Below are positions 1-4,594 of a stretch of DNA of 7,247 nt, piece after piece (positions within the stretch are counted from its first letter, which is position 1; every line of letters begins with the position of its first letter). The stretch spans positions 1-7,247 of the forward strand of contig JBKECC010000120.1 of the NCBI GenBank assembly GCA_047974135.1, written 5' to 3'. The notes beneath the pieces are model-generated. The model made no database searches. It worked only from the letters and a program-made list of their open reading frames with translations, and had not been told where the DNA came from. Origin of the DNA: JAIRQK01 sp047974135. Its GTDB lineage: Bacteria > Campylobacterota > Campylobacteria > Campylobacterales > Campylobacteraceae. A program made the position numbers and the translations under genes.

Positions 1-64
1 TAAATGATTATAAAAGCAAAAATATAATGACTTTAAAATAGATGAATGGGTAAAGTCATATTAG

Positions 65-637
65 AGAGGTTATTATAGAATTGTAAGATTTTTTCCAATC
101 AAATACACAAAACATGATTATTTTTTAAGACCTATAAAAAAAGAGGACATCGGTAAATATACAACACCACTCGTTATCTCAAAGAGATTATGCGGAAAAA
201 CCTTTAAAAAACAGCTCGGATTTGACTACTGCTCAAGCGAATTTTTAAAAAAATTATCCAAAGATGAGAGCGAAAAAATCAAAGATATGTTAGAGCAAAA
301 TCCAAAATATTTAGATGATTTGCAAAAATACAAAGTACCAGAATTTGAATCAAGATATGGACTTAATATGAAGTTTGATGATGAGAAAACTGCTACAAAA
401 GTTTTGAGTGAACTTAGCTTACATGTAAAAGAAAATGGAAAAAATTTTGATGAAATTTTTACTTTTTTAGATGAAAATAATTATGCTAAATACGTGTCAA
501 AAACTTCAAGTACTGTGCATAAGCAAGGCTATTATCTCCAATTTTTAAACTACAATTATGCAACAAAAGATGAAAAATTACTTTTTACTAAAATAATTGT
601 TTTTAATGCAAAATATGAGACAGTTACTTTTAACTAA
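65..637 (+). pseudogene. decayed or interrupted gene of unknown function (3' part)
   Basis: I do not recognise this protein. The frame ending in the tandem stops TAA TAG (635-640) stays open back to 65, but the 74 codons before the first ATG (287) contain no ATG, GTG or TTG, and they read like real protein (for example RPIKKEDIGKY, KQLGFDYCSSEF). The codon at 62-64 is TAG, and the same frame upstream (14-61) again reads protein-like (YNDFKIDEWVKSY), so a nonsense mutation or sequencing error seems to interrupt a longer gene; a further frame change near 10-40 is possible. TAG is a true stop in this genome because murE ends with it. A 116-residue product could start at ATG 287, but no Shine-Dalgarno stands 5-10 bases before it. 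The product is soluble-looking, Lys/Asn/Tyr-rich, with no membrane segment or signal peptide visible. Alternative: an intact gene with a sequence error at 62. Confidence 0.5.
419..428. repeat. TTACATGTAA palindrome, copy 1 (inside the decayed gene)
   Basis: Perfect 10-base palindrome. In the frame of the broken gene it reads Leu-His-Val followed by Lys. Confidence 0.85.
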
Positions 638-640
638 TAG

Positions 641-650
641 TTACATGTAA
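641..650. repeat. TTACATGTAA palindrome, copy 2 (directly after the stop codons)
   Basis: Perfect palindrome that begins at the base after the tandem stop TAATAG of the broken gene. With copy 3 it frames the first half of the 126-base spacer in front of the nfu-like gene. Confidence 0.85.
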
Positions 651-654
651 ATAT

Positions 655-667
655 TTGATAATATCAA
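655..667. promoter_or_regulatory. small dyad TTGAT-3-ATCAA, FNR/CRP-like but one base short
   Basis: TTGATA and TATCAA flank one central base. The half-sites equal the FNR half-sites (TTGAT and ATCAA), but the spacer is 3 bases rather than the standard 4, and the centre lies about 86 bases before the likely transcription start near 747. It could be a weak operator or chance in AT-rich DNA. Confidence 0.2.
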
Positions 668-692
668 TACTTCAACAAATCTAAAAACATTT

Positions 693-702
693 TTACATGT
701 AA
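693..702. repeat. TTACATGTAA palindrome, copy 3 (upstream of the nfu-like promoter)
   Basis: Perfect, and extended to TTTACATGTAAA at 692-703. It ends 32 bases before the -10 box at 735, so it lies just upstream of where a -35 element would be, a position suited to an operator or activator site. Confidence 0.85.
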
Positions 703-731
703 ACAAATAAAATGCATTTTAAATACCAAAT

Positions 732-740
732 TGTTATAAT
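732..740 (+). promoter_or_regulatory. extended -10 promoter for the nfu-TPR-murE operon
   Basis: TGTTATAAT is a perfect extended -10 (TG, one base, TATAAT at 735-740). Transcription would start near 747, giving a leader of about 17 bases. No good -35 hexamer is seen, which is normal for the main sigma factor of Campylobacterota. AGGAG at 754-758 follows, 5 bases before the ATG at 764. Confidence 0.7.
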
Positions 741-763
741 AACGCTTTTATAAAGGAGTATGA

Positions 764-1039
764 ATGTTACCTTTTAGCGATGAAGAGTTAAAACCAGTAG
801 TAGAACAAGTGCTAAATAAGGTTCGCCCTATGCTTGTTCGTGATGGCGGAAATATGAAACTGTTAAAGATAAAAAATGGCATAGTTTTTGTGCAGTTAGA
901 AGGCGCTTGTCACGGCTGCGCTGCAAGTGATACAACGCTAAAATATGGCGTTGAAAAACAATTAAAAATCGATATACACCCAGATATGAAAGTTATAAAT
1001 ATACCTCTTGGACAAGAGAGTGAATTGGAAAAATACTAA
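764..1039 (+). CDS. NifU C-terminal-domain (Nfu) Fe-S scaffold protein
   Basis: A 91-residue protein that is almost only an Nfu domain (NifU C-terminal domain). The family holds a 4Fe-4S or 2Fe-2S cluster between subunits and passes it to apo-proteins in the cytoplasm. Residues 12-35 carry the usual VRPMLVRDGGNMKLL pattern, and the cluster-binding CxxC is at C49 and C52 within GACHGC, followed by the ASDTTLK helix. No IscU-like N-terminal or ferredoxin-like middle domain is present, so this is not full NifU. The start is fixed by AGGAG (754-758) and by an in-frame TGA just upstream (761-763). It is first in an operon with the TPR-like gene and murE; the same neighbours occur in C. jejuni (NifU homologue Cj1639, from memory). 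Family assignment is secure; its client proteins are not visible from sequence. Confidence 0.93.
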   Translation: MLPFSDEELKPVVEQVLNKVRPMLVRDGGNMKLLKIKNGIVFVQLEGACHGCAASDTTLKYGVEKQLKIDIHPDMKVINIPLGQESELEKY

Positions 1040-1594
1040 ATGGCAAACAAAGAAAAAGGCATAGACAGTTTTTACAAAAAAAACTTTAATTTAGCGCAAT
1101 TCTATTTCTCATTAGCATTAGGTGAAAACGAAGAAGATGAAGAGTTAAAACTATTTTTACTTCTTAGCGGCATTGCAAAAGAGAAAGAAGAAGATGCGTT
1201 TATGATTTTAGATCTATATAAAAAGTCAAAAGATAAAAATATAAGTTTTGATTTTGACATGATAGATAGATTTTTAAAAGAAAATGAAAAAAAAGAGCAT
1301 AAAATTTTTGATGAGATAAATAGCGTTATTGAAGGCGAAGATGGCATTATCTTTGATGATTTTTTAACTATCATGAGAATCAGAGGCGAATTTAAAAAAG
1401 CTTTTGAAGACACTATGTGTTCAACAAAACTCATCATTTCAAGAAGAGAAGATTTTGTGATGTTTTTAAATCTTCTTTTGGACAATGGATACCAAGATAT
1501 GTCTTTAGGATACATCGAAAAAGCGTTATCTCTTTTCCCAACTGACAAATATTTTCAAGGTTTACTAATTAAAGCTAGCAAAGAGTCTATATGA
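1040..1594 (+). CDS. TPR-like helical protein of unknown function
   Basis: A 184-residue, highly charged, apparently all-helical cytoplasmic protein with no signal peptide or membrane segment. Residues 7-30 (GIDSFYKKNFNLAQFYFSLA region) resemble one tetratricopeptide repeat, and residues 155-182 (a LGYIEKALSLFP type helix pair) a second; the middle is acidic and lacks a clear motif. TPRs bind other proteins, so an adaptor role is possible, but no partner can be named. The ATG follows the nfu stop with no gap (TAAATG) and in the same frame; only a weak GGA lies 11 bases upstream, so it probably depends on re-initiation after nfu. It overlaps murE by ATGA. A protein of unknown function sits at the same place in C. 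jejuni (Cj1640, from memory), so the position between nfu and murE is conserved. Confidence 0.85.
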   Translation: MANKEKGIDSFYKKNFNLAQFYFSLALGENEEDEELKLFLLLSGIAKEKEEDAFMILDLYKKSKDKNISFDFDMIDRFLKENEKKEHKIFDEINSVIEGEDGIIFDDFLTIMRIRGEFKKAFEDTMCSTKLIISRREDFVMFLNLLLDNGYQDMSLGYIEKALSLFPTDKYFQGLLIKASKESI

Positions 1595-2886
1595 AACTAA
1601 AAATACAAAATCAACCATTTCTATATATTAGTGACAATTCAAGCGAAATTGATAGCAGCACTGCATTTGTAGAGACTACGCAAAATAGTCAATACAGAGA
1701 AAAAGCAAAAGAAAACGGTGCTACAACTTTTTTACATGTAAAAGATTTATTTGATATCTTGGATATAAAAAACTTGCAAATCGTTGGTATCACAGGAACA
1801 AATGGAAAAACAACAACTGCAGCTGCCATCTACTCTTTGCTTTTAGATTTAGGATATAAAGCTGCACTTCAAGGAACAAGAGGATGTTTTATAAACGATA
1901 AAAGAGTTGATGATAAATCTCTTACAACTCCAAGTATTTTACACACACTAAGCAACATGCAAAAAGCATGTGAAGAGAAATGTAGCTACTTTGTGATGGA
2001 AGTAAGTTCGCACGCGATAGTACAAAACCGTATCGAAGAGTTAGAGTTTGCTCTTAAAATCTTTACAAATATCTCACAAGATCATCTTGATTTTCACAAA
2101 AACATGAGAGAATACATAAAAGCAAAAAGTTCATTTTTTGATGATGAAAGCAAAAAACTTATAAACAAAGATGATGAAAATATAAAGTTTAATATCAAAA
2201 ATGCTTACACTTACGGAGTTGAAAATGCAGCAACTTACAAGATTGAAGCGTATAGTCTCAAAAACGGTATAGAAGCAGTTTGCAACTTCGGACGCGAGAC
2301 TTTTTCATTTTCAAGTAGCTTGCAAGGAAAGTTCAATCTTTATAATATTTTAGCTGCTATCTCTGCAGTTCACATTTTGACAAAAAAGAGTTTTGCTCTT
2401 ATAAATGAAGCTTTGCAGGATTTTGCTGGAGTTAGTGGACGCATGGAAGTTGCAAACGAAAATCCTCTTGTAATTGTTGATTTTGCGCATACGCCAGATG
2501 GAATAGAGAAAGTTCTTGAAGCGATGAGTTCAAAAGATATATCAGTTGTTTTTGGTGCTGGAGGTGACAGAGATAGAACAAAACGACCACTCATGGCAAA
2601 GATTGCTAAAAGATACGCAAAGAAGATTTATATCACAAGCGACAATCCAAGAAGTGAAGAACCAGATGAAATCATAAAAGAGATAGTTGCTGGTATTAGT
2701 GATTTGTCAAATGTAAAGACAAATCCAAACAGAAAAGAAGCCATATTTGAAGCCCTAAATGAGTTAAAAGACAAGGAAGTTTTGATGATTTTGGGCAAAG
2801 GCGATGAAGACTATCAAGAGATTAAAGGTGTAAAATATCATTTTAGTGATAAAGAGATAGTAGAAGAATACTTTAAAACAAAATAG
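1591..2886 (+). CDS. murE: UDP-N-acetylmuramoyl-tripeptide synthase MurE (meso-diaminopimelate adding)
   Basis: Adds the third amino acid to UDP-MurNAc-L-Ala-D-Glu with ATP in cytoplasmic peptidoglycan precursor synthesis. Of 431 residues, the N-terminal UDP-binding domain is short (the P-loop starts at 69, against about 110 in E. coli), typical of this phylum. Visible motifs: P-loop GTNGKTT 69-75; LTTP 111-114; EVSSHA 137-142; NISQDHLDFH 160-169; the likely carbamylated Lys K179; SGRME 282-286; DFAHTPDG 297-304; FGAGGDRDRTKRP 321-333; DNPR 351-354; GKGDEDYQ 402-409. DNPR is the specificity motif of enzymes that use meso-diaminopimelate rather than lysine. The GKG-H-E signature seen in many MurE reads GKGDE here. 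Start: ATG overlapping the previous stop (ATGA), with weak AAGAG at 1581-1585. It ends in TAG. Last gene of its operon; a palindromic hairpin follows 3 bases later. Confidence 0.96.
   Translation: MKLKIQNQPFLYISDNSSEIDSSTAFVETTQNSQYREKAKENGATTFLHVKDLFDILDIKNLQIVGITGTNGKTTTAAAIYSLLLDLGYKAALQGTRGCFINDKRVDDKSLTTPSILHTLSNMQKACEEKCSYFVMEVSSHAIVQNRIEELEFALKIFTNISQDHLDFHKNMREYIKAKSSFFDDESKKLINKDDENIKFNIKNAYTYGVENAATYKIEAYSLKNGIEAVCNFGRETFSFSSSLQGKFNLYNILAAISAVHILTKKSFALINEALQDFAGVSGRMEVANENPLVIVDFAHTPDGIEKVLEAMSSKDISVVFGAGGDRDRTKRPLMAKIAKRYAKKIYITSDNPRSEEPDEIIKEIVAGISDLSNVKTNPNRKEAIFEALNELKDKEVLMILGKGDEDYQEIKGVKYHFSDKEIVEEYFKTK
1732..1741. repeat. TTACATGTAA palindrome, copy 4 (inside murE)
   Basis: Perfect, extended to TTTACATGTAAA at 1731-1742. 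It encodes Leu48-His49-Val50, in the non-catalytic N-terminal domain shortly before the P-loop. Confidence 0.85.
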
Positions 2887-2888
2887 TT

Positions 2889-2915
2889 CTTACATGTAAA
2901 AGATTTACATGTAAG
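2889..2915. repeat. paired TTACATGTAA palindromes forming a 12-base-arm hairpin between convergent genes
   Basis: Two perfect copies (2890-2899 and 2905-2914), 15 bases centre to centre. With flanking bases the whole is a perfect inverted repeat: arm CTTACATGTAAA (2889-2900), loop AGA, arm TTTACATGTAAG (2904-2915). It lies between the murE stop (2886) and the aldo/keto reductase stop (2925). Five Ts follow at 2922-2926 on the + strand, 6 bases past the stem; on the - strand a broken T-rich stretch follows. It could be a weak bidirectional terminator or transcript-end stabiliser, but the stem is AT-rich and the T tract is not directly attached. Confidence 0.75.
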
Positions 2916-2924
2916 ACAAAGTTT

Positions 2925-3767
2925 TTAAAACTCTTCATAAATTGCTGGGTCTTGATTTGCTGTTCTTCCATCTTTTTTATCAAGCGAATTTATAGCACTT
3001 ATATCCTCTTTTGTTAGAGTAAAATCAAATATATCTATATTCTCTTTTTGCCTGCTTGTTAGTGAAGATTTTGGTATTGGCATGGAGCCCAGTTCAACAT
3101 GCCATCTTAAAACTACTTGCGAAGGAGTTTTGTCATATTTTTTGGCTATTTTTACTATTTTGCTGTTGTCTATGATGCCATTTCCCCTTCCAAGTGGACT
3201 CCAACTTTGAGTAATTATCCCTTTTTCTTTATTGTACTTTAACTGCTCTTTTTGGGAAAAACTTGGGTGAAGTTCTATCTGATTGATACTTGGCATAACA
3301 CTAGTTTGTGCGAATATATTGTCGATGTGACTTGGCAAAAAGTTACTAACTCCAATGGAGCGAATGAGTCCCCAGTTTTTAGCATCTATCAAGGTTTGCC
3401 ATGCTTCAACATAATTGTTTGTTATGGGATTTGGCCAGTGAATTAGATACAAATCAAGATAATCAAGTTTTGCACGAAAGAGGGACTCTTTTATAGCTTC
3501 TATGGCAAGTTTTCTTTTTTGATAACGTCCTGGAAGTTTGGAAGTTATAAAAAGCTCCTCTCTTTTGATACCAGCTCGTTTTATGGCTTCACCAACAGCA
3601 CCTTCATTTTCGTAATTGTAAGCTGAATCAAGCAGTTTGTAGCCAACATTTATCGCACTATTTATGACATTTACTCCGATACTTCCTTTGAGTGTGTATG
3701 TTCCAAAGCCAATTTGTGGCAAAACTAAACCATCATTTAGCGTGACAGTTGGTATATTTTCATACAT
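2925..3767 (-). CDS. aldo/keto reductase (NADPH-dependent, 2,5-diketogluconate reductase-like)
   Basis: A 280-residue single-domain TIM-barrel oxidoreductase that reduces aldehydes or ketones with NADPH; the natural substrate cannot be told from sequence. The catalytic tetrad is complete: D47, Y52, K77 and H110 (in LDSAYNYENE, ITSKLPG and LIHWPNP). Other family marks: SIGVSNF 137-143, NQIELHP 162-168, SWSPLGRG 188-195, and the NADP-phosphate site IPKSS 231-235 with R239 and N243. Length is normal for the AKR5-type bacterial group. Start: the minus strand reads AGGAG (3777-3773), five bases, ATG. It is the only minus-strand gene, standing alone between murE and panD, so it is probably transcribed from its own promoter. 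No aldo/keto reductase sits between these genes in the Campylobacter arrangement I recall, so it looks like an insertion into a conserved block. Base composition is like its neighbours. Confidence 0.93.
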   Translation of the reverse strand: MYENIPTVTLNDGLVLPQIGFGTYTLKGSIGVNVINSAINVGYKLLDSAYNYENEGAVGEAIKRAGIKREELFITSKLPGRYQKRKLAIEAIKESLFRAKLDYLDLYLIHWPNPITNNYVEAWQTLIDAKNWGLIRSIGVSNFLPSHIDNIFAQTSVMPSINQIELHPSFSQKEQLKYNKEKGIITQSWSPLGRGNGIIDNSKIVKIAKKYDKTPSQVVLRWHVELGSMPIPKSSLTSRQKENIDIFDFTLTKEDISAINSLDKKDGRTANQDPAIYEEF

Positions 3768-3771
3768 GTAA
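3762..3771. repeat. ATACATGTAA, near-perfect palindrome copy overlapping the aldo/keto reductase start codon
   Basis: One mismatch from the word (A for the first T, at 3762). The central CAT (3765-3767) is the complement of the start ATG, so the word covers the spacer between the AGGAG and the start codon plus the first codons. A protein bound here, or an RNA pairing, would touch initiation directly. Confidence 0.65.
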
Positions 3772-3792
3772 ACTCCTAAAGTTTTATTTTCA

Positions 3793-3798
3793 ATTCTA
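3793..3798 (-). promoter_or_regulatory. possible -10 box for the aldo/keto reductase gene
   Basis: The minus strand reads TAGAAT here, 25 bases before the start codon, leaving room for a short leader with AGGAG at 3777-3773. No convincing -35 is seen. It is the best candidate in the 111-base divergent spacer, but AT-rich DNA gives such matches easily. Confidence 0.35.
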
Positions 3799-3840
3799 CA
3801 ACTTTTGGGTAAACTTTTTAATTGCTAAGGTAAAACCTGA

Positions 3841-3846
3841 TAAAAT
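3841..3846 (+). promoter_or_regulatory. possible -10 box for the panD-ybaB-ispA-tkt operon
   Basis: TAAAAT (in GATAAAATT) lies 32 bases before the panD ATG, with a T-rich stretch (3815-3820) upstream as in Campylobacterota promoters. AGAGG at 3863-3867 is the likely ribosome site, 11 bases before the ATG, which is a little far. Confidence 0.4.
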
Positions 3847-3878
3847 TAAGACTTAATTTCCAAGAGGTACGATAAAAA

Positions 3879-4244
3879 ATGAATATAGAAATGCTTTATA
3901 GCAAAATTCACCGCGCAACCGTTACAGATGCAAATCTAAATTATGTTGGCTCAATCACGATAGATAGAGTTTTGATGGATGCAGCAAGACTTATAGTTGG
4001 ACAAAAAGTCGATGTTGTAAATATAAACAATGGTGCAAGGATTTCTACTTATGTGATAGAAGGCGCACCAAACAGTGGCACAATCTGTCTAAACGGAGCA
4101 GCTGCAAGACAGGTTCAACAAGGTGATTTGGTTATAGTTATAGCTTATGCGAGTATGGATTTAGAAGAAGCAAAAAATTATAAACCAGCCGTTATTTTAG
4201 TAGATGATAAAAATAGATTGTTAAAAAAAGAGGAGCAACTTTAA
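3879..4244 (+). CDS. panD: aspartate 1-decarboxylase PanD (pyruvoyl-dependent)
   Basis: Makes beta-alanine from L-aspartate for pantothenate and CoA synthesis, in the cytoplasm as a tetramer. The 121-residue proenzyme cleaves itself between G24 and S25 (in YVGSITID), turning S25 into the pyruvoyl cofactor. Other conserved residues are visible: the N-terminal SKIHRATVTDA, K9, R54 and Y58 in the ARISTYVIEG stretch, and the NGAAAR loop (N72-R77). Length agrees with E. coli PanD (126). No panB or panC is next to it. The stop TAA is followed directly by the ybaB ATG in the same frame (TAAATG), and the AGGAG for ybaB lies inside the last codons of panD (4231-4235), so the two are translationally linked. 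A panD-ybaB pair also occurs in Helicobacter pylori (HP0034-HP0035, from memory). Maturation may need a separate helper; none is visible. Confidence 0.96.
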   Translation: MNIEMLYSKIHRATVTDANLNYVGSITIDRVLMDAARLIVGQKVDVVNINNGARISTYVIEGAPNSGTICLNGAAARQVQQGDLVIVIAYASMDLEEAKNYKPAVILVDDKNRLLKKEEQL

Positions 4245-4571
4245 ATGTTTGAAAATATGGATTTCTCAAAAATGGGAGCAATGTTTGAAGAGGCTCAAAA
4301 AAAGATGCAAGAACTTCAAGAGGAACAAAAAAACAAAACTTTCACTGCAAAAAGTGGCGGGGGACTTGTCAGTGTAAGTGCAAATGGTGGCGGAGAGATT
4401 ATCGATGTAACCGTTGATGATTCACTTCTTAGCGACAAAGATGCTATGCAAATCTTGCTCATAAGTGCAACAAATGACGTTTTAAAAATGGTAGAAGAGG
4501 ACAAGAAACTACTTGCTACAAAGATGCTCGGTGGATTTGGCGGATTAAACGGTTTTGGTGGAATGCGATAA
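4245..4571 (+). CDS. ybaB: YbaB/EbfC family nucleoid-associated protein
   Basis: A 108-residue DNA-binding protein of the YbaB/EbfC family, which forms tweezer-shaped dimers and coats the nucleoid. Visible features: a long N-terminal helix with MGAMFEEAQKKMQELQEE (10-27), the strand region FTAKSGGGLVSVSANGGGEI (33-52) with the family's conserved glycines, DVTVDDSLL, and a glycine-rich tail GGFGGLNGFGGM (96-107). Start ATG follows the panD stop with no gap; AGGAG is 9 bases upstream. In many bacteria ybaB sits with dnaX and recR, but here it sits between panD and ispA, as the Campylobacter homologue (Cj1642, from memory) is near ispA. Family is secure; the exact DNA targets are unknown. Confidence 0.94.
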   Translation: MFENMDFSKMGAMFEEAQKKMQELQEEQKNKTFTAKSGGGLVSVSANGGGEIIDVTVDDSLLSDKDAMQILLISATNDVLKMVEEDKKLLATKMLGGFGGLNGFGGMR

Positions 4572-4575
4572 TTTT

Positions 4576-4585
4576 TTACATGTAA
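4576..4585. repeat. TTACATGTAA palindrome, copy 7 (ybaB-ispA gap, touching the ispA ribosome site)
   Basis: Perfect, extended to TTTACATGTAAA at 4575-4586. It fills half of the 23-base gap, and its last As are part of the AAGG (4585-4588) that stands 6 bases before the ispA GTG. It also supplies an in-frame TAA (4583-4585) that rules out a start further upstream. Confidence 0.85.
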
Positions 4586-4594
4586 AGGTATATA

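Noticed and set aside
62..64. TAG recoding (readthrough or non-standard code) to rescue the left-edge gene
   Set aside because: murE ends with TAG followed only by non-coding DNA, so TAG works as a stop here; a nonsense change or sequence error is simpler.
1102..1548. 148-residue open frame on the minus strand
   Set aside because: It lies wholly inside the TPR-like gene, is Ser/Lys/Phe-rich as antisense of acidic AT-rich coding sequence is, and has no motif or convincing ribosome site.
2370..2594. 74-residue minus-strand open frame inside murE
   Set aside because: Antisense to the conserved MurE motifs DFAHTPDG and GAGGDRDRT; no independent support.
3252..3446. 64-residue plus-strand open frame inside the aldo/keto reductase gene
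   Set aside because: Antisense to the conserved barrel region including SIGVSNF and LIHWPNP; the protein composition shows no family.
4316..4504. 62-residue minus-strand open frame inside ybaB
   Set aside because: Shadow of the conserved YbaB core.
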